Positions 43,490-53,836 of a DNA stretch of 64,000 bases are shown one piece after another. Source of the DNA: Datura wrightii (Eukaryota; Streptophyta; Magnoliopsida; Solanales; Solanaceae); assembly GCA_035772735.1 (NCBI GenBank), contig JASDFA010000003.1, positions 158,651,001 through 158,715,000 on the forward strand. Reading direction: 5' to 3'. The position numbers and the translations under genes are program-made. Numbering within the stretch: position 1 is the first letter of the stretch; the number at the start of each line of letters is the position of its first letter. The notes below the pieces were generated by a model. It was not told where the DNA came from. It did no database searches and was given only the letters and a program-made list of their open reading frames with translations.

Positions 43490-44398
43490 AAGGTGTCATT
43501 TGTTTTCATTAAGAATCTGAATACACATCTGAATACACGTCTGAATGATTAATATATTAAATATATAATTTAAATATAAAATAATTAAATATTAAATATA
43601 ATTTTATAAAATAAATTTATTATCTTATAAAAAATAAAATATTTATGTTTTCTTTTCTAGTTATGGTGGAGATTATTTGTAGTGGTGGTTGTGATAATGA
43701 TTGGTGTTAGTTACTAGTATTGATGGTGGTGATAGTCAATAATATTGGTGGTGATGATAGTTATGATGATGGAGGTGGTAGATGTTGTAATGACTGACGT
43801 GATAGTTGTGATGGTGAAGTTGATTGATGTTAGTAGTTGATGGTGTTGATGGTGGTGGTTGACGATGTGTTGGTAGTAGTTGACCGTGATGCTCTTTGTG
43901 ATGGTGAAGGTGGTTGGTAATAGGGATTGGTCACGGTGGTGGTAGTGAGTTATATAATGATGATAGAGGTGGCGGCGGTGGCGGCGCATATAATTATAAT
44001 GATGGAAGTGGTACATATAGTAACGACTGACAATAGTGGTTAGCAGCAATATAATGGTGATTGTCAGTGGTTGTTGTGATGTCTGGGGTGGTTTGCGACG
44101 ATAATGGTAATTGATAATGAAAACATAGTGGCGGCGGTGGCGGCGCGATTGGTGGTTGACGATGGTAAAGGCAGTGGTTTTGATGATAGAAGTGACTAAT
44201 AGTGGTGACCGGTGGTTGTGGACAGAGTGATGATGACATACTACTTAATGATATTAAGACTTTGTTCTAGATCTTAATGATTAAGACCTATTTAGACCAA
44301 ATAAGTGATTAAATCTTAATGAAAACAAACACACTTAATGGCCTAAGGTATGAACAATTCAGATTAAGACCTCCATTAACTGCAAACAAATGAGACTT
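43490..44398. mobile_element. Non-autonomous element with GTGGTGGT-rich core
   Basis: The ends AAGGTGTCATTTGTTT and, reversed, AAGTCTCATTTGTTT are inverted repeats, each followed by TTAAG and TCTGAAT words. The 43,660-44,230 core is a long run of GTGGTG, GATGGTG and GGCGGCGGTGG words. Such GTGGTGGT-core elements are known in nightshade genomes from general recognition. No convincing target duplication. Confidence 0.65.
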
Positions 44399-44521
44399 AA
44401 ACCTAATTATACACAAAATGAAATAACAATAATATTCGATCCTCACTAATTATAACATGTGATATTGATATGTGGTTGATAATATTTTTTACTAGCTAGA
44501 TTTCCATATCTAATTAATATC

Positions 44522-44529
44522 TATATAAA
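44522..44529 (+). promoter_or_regulatory. TATA box of the MLP gene
   Basis: TATATAAA lies 73 bp upstream of the ATG at 44,602, leaving a leader of about 45 bases that ends GAGGAGAAAAAGAATATG. A good spacing for a plant polymerase II promoter; not experimentally shown. Confidence 0.65.
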
Positions 44530-44601
44530 GACTACACGTTCTTAATATTTTCTCACAATTTTATTTTCACAACTTATTACTATTTTGAGGAGAAAAAGAA
44601 T

Positions 44602-45761
44602 ATGGGTGTGAAAGGCAAGTTGATTGCTTCAATGGAGGTCAAGTGTGGAGGACACTCGATTTTTGATATTTATCATACCAATACTCATCATGTATCAAAT
44701 ATAAGTCCTAATATTGTTAACTGTTTTGAGATTCACGAAGGTGAAATCTTTAAAATTGGTTCAGTTGTTAGTTGGGATTATAACGAGGGTAACAAATATT
44801 TTTCTAGTCTCTTTGTCTCTCTCTCTCAATATAATTTACTTGCATCAATTTTTTATATTCAAATGTATTTGGCAATACAAATGTTATTTTCAACAAGATG
44901 ATTTTCATAAAAAAATTATTTAGTGGTATTTAATTATCATAAATATATTTCTAGTCATTAAAGTCTTTTGCAAATAAATTTTTTCGCTTGTGGGCAAAAG
45001 TTACTTCTTAATTAAAACTATCTTAATTTTTAAATTTATTTTATTTGCTCCTAAGTAGCACTTAGACACTACTTACTAATATTTAGTATGCAATTGGTTC
45101 ATCAAGTTAAAATGTTCTATGATTGGTTAATATTATTGTCTATCTTTGGTTGTGTATGCTTTAGGTAATATATCTTTCCTTCACCAATTAATACTGAAAA
45201 ATATATTTTTCATGAAAATTTATTTTTGTCATGCCAAATATAATATAATCAAAAATTATAGTTTTCCTTACTAATTTCCATATTCTCCGTCATGCCCTCT
45301 TCTTTTGAGATTTTTAAATATAACTCCATTCATGAAAGATAGACAATCCAATATTCATAATTTTTGGAGAAAATGAAAAACGAAGAGAAAAAAATTTAAA
45401 AAAAGATAAAGATATTATTTTATAAATATTTAAATCTTTCATGAGAAATGAGATATTTGAACTAGGAGTAACATCTCGTGTATTTTCTAATTTTACTAAT
45501 TACAGGTGGACAAAAAAAATCATGAAGCAAGTAATTGAAGTCCTTGATCCTCATAAAAAGTTAATCAAATGGAAAGTGATTGGAGGAGATATGTTAGAGT
45601 TATATAGTTCCTTTACTATTATAACATCTTTTGAACACCAATGGACTACATGGACATTTGAGTATGAAAAAAAAACTGAAGACACTCCGGAGCCCCTCAT
45701 ATTCTTGGGTCTTATCCTTGACGTTACCAAGCATATAGAGGATCATCTTCTTAAGAAATAG
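44602..45761 (+). CDS. Major latex protein-like gene (Bet v 1 superfamily), apparent frameshift
   Basis: Exon 1 is 44,602-44,788 (MGVKGKLIASMEVKCGGHSI, HTNTHHVSNISPNIVNCFEI, KIGSVVSWDYNEG). The intron is 44,789-45,505 (GT donor, ATTACAG acceptor). Exon 2 is 45,506-45,761 (KKIMKQVIEVLDPHKKLIKW, ELYSSFTIITSFEHQWTTW, FEYEKKTEDTPEPLIFLG, HIEDHLLKK, stop). The full length would be about 147 residues, normal for this family of small cytosolic ligand-binding proteins tied to development and stress. The standard donor and acceptor, however, do not keep the frame. Exon 1 ends after one codon base but exon 2 needs two, as if one A were missing from the eight-A run at about 45,512-45,519. The gene may be a recent pseudogene, an assembly error, or use a non-standard splice. 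A degraded second copy of its 3' part lies at 49,183. Confidence 0.83.
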
Positions 45762-46800
45762 AAGATCTATATTATTTTTTCTGTATATCTTTGTGTTTAT
45801 GTAATGAATAATTCACAATATTGACTAGTATTAGCTAGCGTGTAAAATAAATAATATTGTGCTTGAATAATAAATTATGTATGCCAACTTCTATTATAAA
45901 GGTATTTCTAATATCCCATATATGTAAGATATTATGCATTTTATTATAATAAGTCAACTCTTCGTTCTTTATTTTAAAGCACTAAACTATGTTTGGAGAT
46001 CTTGTATTAGTCAACAATATCATTTGGGACTTGTTAGCATGGTTTGAGTTGGAAATCGAAGGGCTCGAATTAGTTTCAACATCATTTTAAAATTCTGTAA
46101 AATTACATATTTTTGCTAGTGCTAGTGGCTTTCAGCTCCTCGGCTTGAGCCGAGTGGTTTTCAGCTCCTTTCTTTCTACTAGTTCTTACATAAGTAATTT
46201 GCAGGAAGTAAACGAAGTCTTTCCTTCCGAAATCCACTCCTGAAGTCACGTGTTTGGTGCGAGCTCAACTTAAGCTATACATTGCCCGAGAAGAGTTATT
46301 TGGGTGCACCCAAACAGAGTATCATAGTGATTGTGGTCCATATAGCGCAATTATGATGAAGGAGGGTGTAAGACCCGAGCTATTTTGACACGATTTAAAG
46401 TCTAAAAGGTTATTTATTCAATAATAAGTATGTGCAAAAATTAAATTTAAAATGTCAAGATGATATTGAAGTCGAGGTAAACATATAAAAATAGTTAGGG
46501 ACTGAACTAGATGAGCGAGAAGTAGCAAAGTAACACAAGAATGCTAAATCAAACTTAAAACACAAGGTAAATGCAAATGAGAGTGTCCAGACACCTCTTT
46601 AGCCACGAGTATGACTTTCTTAACATTCCAAGATGAATGGTTTTTAGCGGATGAGATTGCTATGCTCCGTGACACATTTTAATTTCCATGTGTCTCAATT
46701 TAATTGAAAAATTATATATTCGAATAATATAGTATTAGAATAATTAGCATTACAGTGTGCCAGCATTTGATTATTCACTAAGTTGTCAAAGTTTTTTTTG
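45762..46800. other. 3' flank of the MLP gene, duplicated at 50,634-51,240
   Basis: About 45,917-46,790 is homologous to 50,640-51,240 (shared GTAAGATATTATGCATTTTA, GCGCAATCATGATGAAGG-type and AGATGAGCGAGAA words). A segment of about 190 bp at 46,126-46,318, with an inverted repeat CTCGGCTTGAGCCGAG, is present here but not in the second copy. No gene is seen. Confidence 0.7.
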
Positions 46801-47860
46801 TGAGATGAAATCGGTATGTTGGCAAGTAGGGACGTTAATGGATCTATCATAATCGACCAAATTGACCAAATCGCACCAAATCAATTATTAAATCTTTTAA
46901 AATAAAATCGTAGATTCTATAAATATATAATCATACCAAATAATTAGAAAAGGTTCTTAATTTTATAAAAATAAATCAAAAAGATAGCGAATCGTACTGA
47001 ATTATTTATATATGAAAAATATATTTTATATAGTAAGTCTAAAAATAACAAATATTATTGTCCTTTTTCTTGAGAGTTAGAATTATGAAAACGCCTATAA
47101 GCCAACGGGTAATCAACACTCTTCTCTACTCCTGTACCTGTTGTGCTACTCCTATTGAAACTAAATTAGTTCTAACATAAAACGTAGTAAATTTGATAAT
47201 ATCATATTCTACGCTTTAAAATAAAGTGTAGTACGGTCATAGCAACAATAAACGCAAAAAAAGAGTTAGGATCGGTTCTACAAAGAGTGTATGTGTCCCA
47301 AAGTGTTCAAGAGTATGTGAATTTAAATATTCCTAAAGTAATGTCCAAATAAATAAGTGATTGAGCAATCACTTCGAAAACTTGACTATTATACAAAGCT
47401 TAGGACTTTTACCAAATACTTAGAATGCAAGTAAAATAGAGTTGTTTTTTTATAATGAGAAGGACCGGGTTTGTAATAGTTAGTTCACGGGCATAAGAGT
47501 CTTGCCCAAATACTTTGAATAAGTGATTATCATCCAACTACTAGTTACCCCACTAGAATATCCAATTTCAATAGGATTTTTCCTATGAGTCTTTCCAACC
47601 CCTAAGGAATTATCTAAAACCCAATTGAATGTGTCCCAAAAAGAAATCTTCATGTTCCTAGTTTGATTTCATTAATCAAGCTTCATTGATATCTTAAATA
47701 AGTTCAAATCCTTGCTACTTGTTATTCACTTTCTACTTTTTTCAAGCAAGAAATAAATATACAAGGATCTAATCTAGTGTTCACAGCCAACAAACCAAAT
47801 TAATAATAAAGCATATAAACAAGTAGAAGACTCAAAAGGGGCGTGTAATTATATATTATT
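46801..47860. other. Intergenic, AT-rich
   Basis: No gene is seen. The GTAGGGACGTTAATGG start near 46,826, followed by ACCAAATTGACCAAATCG words, resembles the end of a hAT-type miniature element, but no partner end was identified. Confidence 0.4.
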
Positions 47861-49182
47861 AAGCATCAAGACTAAGTAGAATACTAAGGTTAGAACTTTA
47901 CTAAGTCAAGTATTGTAGTATGAGTATAACTCAACTCCTTTGTATTCTACTAGGACTAGGACTATGCAAACATATGTATTCTACTAGTATGCAAACACAC
48001 TTTTAAGCAACCTATATAATAGGCATTGTCGAGTATACAAGCAACAACTTAAGCATTAATACATTAAGCTTTTTTTTTTATGTATTGTGTTTTCTATATT
48101 GTATCAGAGCATTAAATACAAGCCAAAGTTGCATCATTAATCCTCCCAGAATCCCTAAACAATGGCCTCAAACACGACTCCCATGTCACTGTCAGCCTCC
48201 TCTCTACATCACTTTATTGTTTCCTGTCCAATCAAATTTAAACCTACCTATTACTTGATTTGGAGAACTCAGATCATGCTGCTCATGCAGGTCACAAAGA
48301 TAGCATGTTTGATCAAGGAGGATAAATCAACTAAGGAAGAATCAACTGGCACAGATGAAAAGAAAAAGGACACTGCAGAGAAGGAACAAGCAGATAGTGA
48401 CTGAAAAGAAGAAGATGTGTTGCTAAGGATATGGATCTCGGGGACTATGACTGAGGAGAGTATGTATCTCATTGTAGGTTGTTCAATAATCAAATAGATG
48501 TGGGAGTGCTTAGAAGAAGCATATCTTCAAGAAACTAAGGTTAAAAATTTTCAACCAAACAACTACTACAGTACCTCAAGTTGGGATCTAGAAAGCTTGA
48601 TGAGTATTAGAAGGAGTTCAAGGGAATATGTGATGTTCTAGCAGTTATACATAAATCTGTTGATAATGATAATAAAGTGATCAACTTTGCTAGAGGTTTA
48701 AGCTCTAAGTACAAGACCTTCAGAACTATCATGCATGTTGGGAAAAACACCCTATCCCACACTGAACCAATTTGTCAATGTACTCAGAGGCCTTGACATG
48801 AGGGAAGATAATGAGGAATTGCGACAGGAGAACTACAACATGACCTTCTTTACACAAAGAGGCAAAAGAAGAGGCATAGGAAATTACAATCAGAACAGAG
48901 GAAACTCTAATTAAAACCCAAGAGGAAGAGGTTTCATGCTTGCTGGACAGTGATGCCACACTCAAAATAAGTAGAATATGAAAGCTTTCAATCAGTTGAA
49001 GGATAAGGCCAGTCACACTCTAGTGCTTGCCAAATTTGTAATGCAGATAACCATACTGCACTTAGGTGTTCTTATAGATAGGACTATCAAGCTATGGAGG
49101 ATCTTCCACAAGACTTAGCAGCAGTCAATTTGTAAATCATAACAACCGAAGATAATACAATGTATGTGGACTCTAAAGCAAC
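47861..49182 (+). pseudogene. Copia-type retrotransposon fragment (LTR end, primer site, gag, protease start)
   Basis: A primer site (GTATCAGAGC) lies at 48,101-48,110, preceded by LTR-like sequence. The gag follows from 48,162 (MASNTTPMSLSASSLHHFIV, the copia gag opening, then a Lys/Glu-rich stretch and a stop at 48,402). In shifted frames come MWECLEEAYLQETK and a zinc knuckle CQICNADNHTALRC (about 49,027-49,068). The first residues of a protease (MYVDSKAT for the usual DSGAT) follow. It breaks at about 49,182, where MLP sequence begins. No 3' part or second LTR is present. Confidence 0.8.
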
Positions 49183-49311
49183 CCCGGAGCCCCTCATATT
49201 CACGGGTCTTATCCTTGATGTTACCAAGCATATAGATGATCACCTTCTTTAAGAAATAGAAGATCAATGTTGTTTTTTCTCTATGTCTTTGTGTTTATGT
49301 GATGAATAATT
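49183..49311 (+). pseudogene. 3' remnant of a second MLP gene copy
   Basis: The sequence matches 45,686-45,814 closely: PEPLIF, GLILDVTKHI, DDHLL and the following 3' untranslated region (TTTGTGTTTATGTGATGAAT). An inserted T turns the final Lys codon into a stop two codons early. Everything upstream of this point has been replaced by copia sequence, and a short LTR element interrupts the 3' flank from 49,312. It cannot be expressed as an MLP. Confidence 0.87.
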
Positions 49312-49575
49312 TGTTGGGCTTGTGGAGGCCTGATTAATTAGGCCCGTTAGAAACCCTAATAACCCTAATCTATTTCTATAAATAGATAGCTTGTACTTGT
49401 AATCTATATACCACAATAGAGAGAGTAATAAAATTCCTCCTAGTTGCAGTTGTGGACTAGGTCGTGAGACCGAACCACGTAAATTCTTGTGTGTCGTTTG
49501 TGTTCCGTTTTTCTCTATTTTCTCGCAGTTAATTTGTGTGTGTGTGTTTATTGTTGTTATTCCGTTGTCCCAACA
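49312..49575 (+). repeat. 5' LTR of the short copia-like element
   Basis: It begins TGTTGGGC and ends TCCCAACA, a 6-7 base terminal inverted repeat typical of copia LTRs. It contains CTATAAATAGA (49,375-49,385), a TATA box, and TGTGTGTGTGTTTATTG near its end. Confidence 0.9.
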
Positions 49576-49577
49576 AG

Positions 49578-49589
49578 TGGTATCAGAGC
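49578..49589 (+). other. Primer binding site of the short element
   Basis: TGGTATCAGAGC, complementary to the 3' end of initiator Met tRNA, begins two bases after the LTR. Confidence 0.9.
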
Positions 49590-49640
49590 GAGGTTATACA
49601 CACGAAAAAAAATTAGCGAGAAGACCCAAAAAAAAAAATT

Positions 49641-50276
49641 TTGGAGAAAGGGAGAGAGCAGCAGCAGCGCAACCCAGATCAAGCAGTCGTCGCTGCTGCC
49701 AGTTGCGAACCAGTCCGACCGAAAGAAAAAAAAGATGAGGAGGAGATTACTAGACGTACAAGTGCTCACAGTGGATGGCAGTTGAAGGGGAACTTGGTCA
49801 TAGCTCGAGGAAAGAAACGGAGTTCGCTGTATATGGTCTATTTACCATCTGAGGGAGTGACTGTCCCAGATCAGAAGAGAAACAAAATCCGGTTCACAGA
49901 GTCTCGTGGGCATAAGAAGGTTCATTTTGCAGGAGATAAACCCAGAGCCACAGGTCAGATTCAGGTTGAACGTGCTTGGAAAGGTTCAGGTAAACCAGTC
50001 AGGGGTTCTCGTGGCAGTGGGAGCATCGGCAGTCAGCCAGTTAAAACTTCAGCCAGAGTTACCAGACAGTGGGTTAAGAGAACCAGTGTTCCAGCTGTCA
50101 AAGTCTCTCCGGATGATTACCTGCTAACTATGGAGAGTGTTGTTTGTTCTCAGAGTATCCCAGGATTCGGTAGTTCGTACAAGTGGGAGTCGGTAGGGAC
50201 AGAGGACGAATCAGGGGCAGTTTTAGCCGTGACTGATGTTGGAGCTTGGGGAAGCTTCAACGGGCCTTCAGGTTAA
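49641..50276 (+). CDS. 211-residue frame of the short LTR element (chimeric, gag-pre-integrase remnant)
   Basis: The frame is open between the LTRs and begins MEKGREQQQRNPDQAVVAAA. Residues about 45-70 (GWQLKGNLVIARGKKRSSLY, MVYLPSEG) match the gag-pre-integrase segment of copia polyproteins, a part of pol that normally follows protease. The rest is basic (RNKIRFTESRGHKKVHF, GKPVRGSRGSGSIGS, VTRQWVKRTSV) and is not recognised. No gag, RT or integrase catalytic part is present, so mobilisation would depend on another copia element. Whether the frame is translated is unknown; it may persist simply because the insertion is young. A direct repeat of about 54 bp brackets most of it (49,732 and 50,305). 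Confidence 0.6.
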   Translation: MEKGREQQQRNPDQAVVAAASCEPVRPKEKKDEEEITRRTSAHSGWQLKGNLVIARGKKRSSLYMVYLPSEGVTVPDQKRNKIRFTESRGHKKVHFAGDKPRATGQIQVERAWKGSGKPVRGSRGSGSIGSQPVKTSARVTRQWVKRTSVPAVKVSPDDYLLTMESVVCSQSIPGFGSSYKWESVGTEDESGAVLAVTDVGAWGSFNGPSG

Positions 50277-50304
50277 CTGATGAAAAGGCCGCTGCAACCA
50301 GGAA

Positions 50305-50358
50305 GATGAGGAGGAGATTACTAGACGTACAAGTGCTCACAGTGGATGGCAGTTGAAG
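50305..50358 (+). repeat. Second copy of a 54-bp direct repeat in the short element
   Basis: AGATGAGGAGGAGATTACTA and the following ACGTACAAGTGCTCACAGTG through GCAGTTGAAG match 49,732-49,786 almost base for base. The second copy runs directly into the 3' terminal sequence before the polypurine tract. Confidence 0.9.
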
Positions 50359-50383
50359 ATTATCATGCCTCCAAGTGGGAGAT

Positions 50384-50633
50384 TGTTGGGCTTGTGGAGG
50401 CCTGATTAATTAGGCTCGTTAGAAACCCTAATAACCCTAATCTATTTCTATAAATAGATAGCTTGTACTTGTAATCTATATACCACAAGAGAGAGAGTAA
50501 TAAAATTCCTCCTAGTTGCAGTTGTGGACTAGGTCGTGAGACCGAACCACGTAAATTCTTGTGTGTCGTTTGTGTTCCGTTTTTCTCTATTTTCTCGCAG
50601 TTAATTTGTGTGTGTGTGTTTATTGTTGTTATT
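50384..50633 (+). repeat. 3' LTR of the short copia-like element, end deleted
   Basis: It matches 49,312-49,561 with very few changes, then departs into duplicated MLP 3' flank instead of CCGTTGTCCCAACA. The outer 14 bp, and the flank equivalent to about 45,814-45,917, are missing. Confidence 0.9.
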
Positions 50634-51240
50634 TTAGTGTATATACGTAAGATATTATGCATTTTATTATAATAAATCAAACCCTTGTTCTTTATTTTAA
50701 GCATTAATTATGTTTTGATATCTTATATTAGTCAATTGTATTATTTGGAACTTGCTAGAATGATTTGAGTTGGGAAGTGAGGGGTTCGAATGAGTTTCAA
50801 CGTCATTTTAAAATTCTATAATATTTCATATTGGTTAGTGCAAGTATTATCACAATTGCGAATCATGTAGCGCAATCATGATGAAGGAGGAGGTAAGATC
50901 CGAGCTATTTTAACATGATTTAAAGTCTAAATGATTATTTATTCAATGGTAAGTATGTGCAAAATTAATTTCAAAGTCTCAAGATAATATTGAAATCAAG
51001 GCGAACATATAAAAATAGTTAGAGAATTGAACTAGATGAGCGAGAAATAGCAAAGTAACACAAGATGAGAAATCAAACATAAAAGATAAGGTAAATATAA
51101 ATGAGAATCCCTGTAATACTTTTTGATGTCTATATATCTCAATTTAATTGAAAAATTATGCGAATAGTATAATATTGGAGTAGTTAGCATTACAGTATGC
51201 TAAATATTTAATTATTAATGCAATTTAGTCAATAGTTGTA
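50634..51240. other. Duplicated MLP 3' flank (copy 2)
   Basis: Homologous to 45,917-46,790: GTAAGATATTATGCATTTTA, TTATTTATTCAAT, AACATATAAAAATAGTTAG and TCAATTTAATTGAAAAATTA are shared. It shows that copy 2 of the locus extended at least this far. No gene. Confidence 0.82.
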
Positions 51241-52821
51241 GAATATGAAATATTTTACTTATTTTTTTTTAGTATTTATGTAACTTTTCTTATTTTATAA
51301 CTCTAATTACTAAATTTTGTGTTTGAAAGGTCGCAGGGATGTTTAGTAGAGGGAAGACGTAATTTGGAATAAATTGAAATCGGTTAATGGATGAAAAAGA
51401 TTTTAGCCGCGCATGTTCTAGCTTCAAATAATTCTATCTCCCAAATTATAATAAATTAAGATATTAGCTATATATCAAATGAAAGCTCTTTGTGTATAGT
51501 TTTCCACACTTTAAATTGTTTATCATTTTGATATTTTTTACATAAATTACGACTCTTTTACTGAAGGATAGAAAAATAGTCATCATGACTTAAGGGTGAA
51601 AAGCGAACGACATTTTATAGTCCCAAGCTAACCGTGGCACATGGTGGACTTCATCAATCCACATAATGGATTCAATTTAATAAAACGTTAAGAGTAACAT
51701 CTATTAATGCCTATATAATCTAAAAATTCTAGGTTTTCATCAATGATTGAAAATGTTCTTCAAGATCCAAGACCTAGAATTTTTTAAGAACAACATTGAA
51801 GGTAATTTCCTTGCTCTCTACTATTAAAGTAAGAGACTTTATAGCGTAAAACAATATCTGGATCATTAGAATGATGAAATTCCTGAGGTAGAAACGATAT
51901 GAAAATATTTATGGCCAAGAAAAATTAAAATTTAGGTAAATAGATTGAGATTGTAGTTGGTTTAACTGTCTTAACTATTTATTACCGATTTTTGAGTACA
52001 CGAGTCTTCTAGTATAGATTCTTCACAGTTGATTAAGGTAAGTCGAAATTTCTTTCCTAAGTGAAGGTCTCGGATATGATGCAAATATGTAAATTTCTTA
52101 TTTGCATGCGATATATAAAATAAAGTAAATATAGAATAAAGTCATAAACTTATGTTTTTAGTCACAAAATGACATAAATATTAGATTCTATGATGTGATT
52201 TAATTTCATGAGGTATTATTCTATTAAAATATATCACATAAATTAAAATAAAAAAATAATAATAACCTTCAAATAGTTAGAACATAATTCACTCTATAGA
52301 TAATATAAGTGGGGTGTCAATCACATTCCACCCAAAAATATGACAGATTGTTTTTTAGTTATTAGTGTTACCGAATTATATTATAAGGGTATTTCAAGTA
52401 ATTTACTTTTCTATCAATCTATGAAAGACAAATATTGGTGGTTAATTACTTTCGGCACTCATCTATCTTCATAGCGTAAGCTCATAATTCATAAATAAGT
52501 ATCCAATAATCGAGAAAATTAATTTGGTTTTGCAGTTTTTTTGTAAATTTGTTTTTAATTTTCTATAATTTTTATAAGAAATTTTTTTTTTCACTTAAAA
52601 GATCTTTATATTTAATATAAAAAAATTTAAAAATATTATTTTCTTCTATAATGATCATAAAAAAATATTTTCTCCGGTGTATCCGGTCTTGAGATTTTCT
52701 TTTCTTTTTATGTTATCTACTCTTGGAAATGAGCATTTAAATACCTTCTAGTTTCCAAAATTGCGACTCCGTTCACCAACTAATACTGAAATTACCAAAC
52801 TATTAAGTTATCATAGTCAAG
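51241..52821. other. AT-rich intergenic stretch
   Basis: No gene is seen. Only short AT-rich repeats and poly-A/T runs occur; no terminal repeats with target duplications were found. Confidence 0.45.
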
Positions 52822-52823
52822 TA

Positions 52824-53107
52824 CTCCCTCCATTTTAAAATAATTAAGTGGTGTTTTAGCCTTTTGATTTTATGTCAAAATAAGTGGTATTTTACGTAAT
52901 TAAGAATATTAATGATGTTCTTTCAATTTTACCCTTATTTAAATGGAGAGAGTTTTATATAACCAAGAAAACATAAAAAAGATATATTTTTTTCAAAATA
53001 TTTAGTAAAGGTAAATGGGTAAAAATACATTTGCTAGCTAGAAATAAATAGTTTTTTTAAGAGATGTGTCCAAATTAAAAGCACTACTTATTTTGAAATG
53101 GAGGGAG
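52824..53107. mobile_element. Stowaway MITE (284 bp)
   Basis: The ends CTCCCTCCATTTTAAAATAA and, reversed, CTCCCTCCATTTCAAAATAA are near-perfect inverted repeats. They are flanked by the dinucleotide TA on both sides (52,822-52,823 and 53,108-53,109). CTCCCTCC ends and a TA target are diagnostic of Stowaway (Tc1/mariner-related) MITEs. Non-coding. Confidence 0.95.
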
Positions 53108-53109
53108 TA

Positions 53110-53836
53110 ACAATTATCATAATCCTATTATCTAATCTTACATGTAACTAGCTTTTGTAAGAATAATTGAAATACAAGAAAAACCCAATTATAAACTGCA
53201 TTTTTCATGTGGTATAATTGAAGGTCTGGATTTTGAATCCCAGTAGAAAACTTTTTTTTTTTTGTTAGAAAGTGCTTCTCTTAAATGAATTTTATGGAAT
53301 GCGAATTTAAATTAATCAGACTTTAATAAAAATATGAAAAACAAAAAAAATCACAAAGAAAAAAAGGAAAAAAAATGCATTTTGCAGGTGGTATTTGATA
53401 TTTAAACACATGTTGCTACGATCTAAATAGTAAGCATTTTGCTATCGAGCGGTCTCCTCCGAACTACTTTCTTAACTAGTCCATCAAAATGATCACATTA
53501 ATTTTTTATTTTTTATTTTTTTATTTTAGTACGACCTTTAAGAAAAACTTGACGAATTTTTAAATTTGGGGTTTAAAAGATAAGTATTTTGCTTTGAATA
53601 TAGGAGTTGGTATGAGTAAAATTCGGAAAAATTAAAAGATCGATTGCATGGAAAATTTTTAAAGAAGTTACTCGAATGATAAGCATTTTTCACCTCCAAA
53701 CCTAAGGTTATAAAATTGAGTCACCAAAAAATTTTAAAAGGTGAAAGCTCCTAAGGATTTTAGAAAAATCCTTCAAGAAGTTATATGGGAACATCTTATA
53801 TTGATGAATAGAACACCTACTTTTCATAGATTAGGC
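53110..53836. other. Intergenic, AT-rich
   Basis: No gene is seen. The stretch contains poly-T/A runs, including TTTTTATTTTTTATTTTTTTATTTT at about 53,500 in broken form. Nothing else can be supported. Confidence 0.4.

Larger units (their letters stand above)
49312..50633 (+). mobile_element. Short non-autonomous copia-like LTR element
   Basis: The 5' LTR is 49,312-49,575 (264 bp, TGTTGGGC...CCCAACA), the primer site TGGTATCAGAGC is at 49,578-49,589 and the polypurine-like AAGTGGGAGA at 50,373-50,382. The 3' LTR is 50,384-50,633, nearly identical to the 5' LTR over 250 bp but missing its last 14 bp. The internal region is only about 810 bp with one open frame (49,641-50,276). The near-identity of the LTRs points to a recent insertion. 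The left flank is TAATT; the right flank has been lost. Confidence 0.9.

Noticed and set aside
43714..44239. His/Tyr/Thr-rich minus-strand frames of 81-111 codons
   Set aside because: They are translations of the GTGGTG-rich repeat core of a transposon, not a protein-coding pattern.
44714..44923. 69-codon plus frame overlapping MLP exon 1 and intron
   Set aside because: It is in a different frame from the MLP match and runs into intron sequence.
48269..49016. Minus-strand frames over the copia fragment
   Set aside because: They are antisense to the copia gag and zinc-knuckle coding; no independent support.
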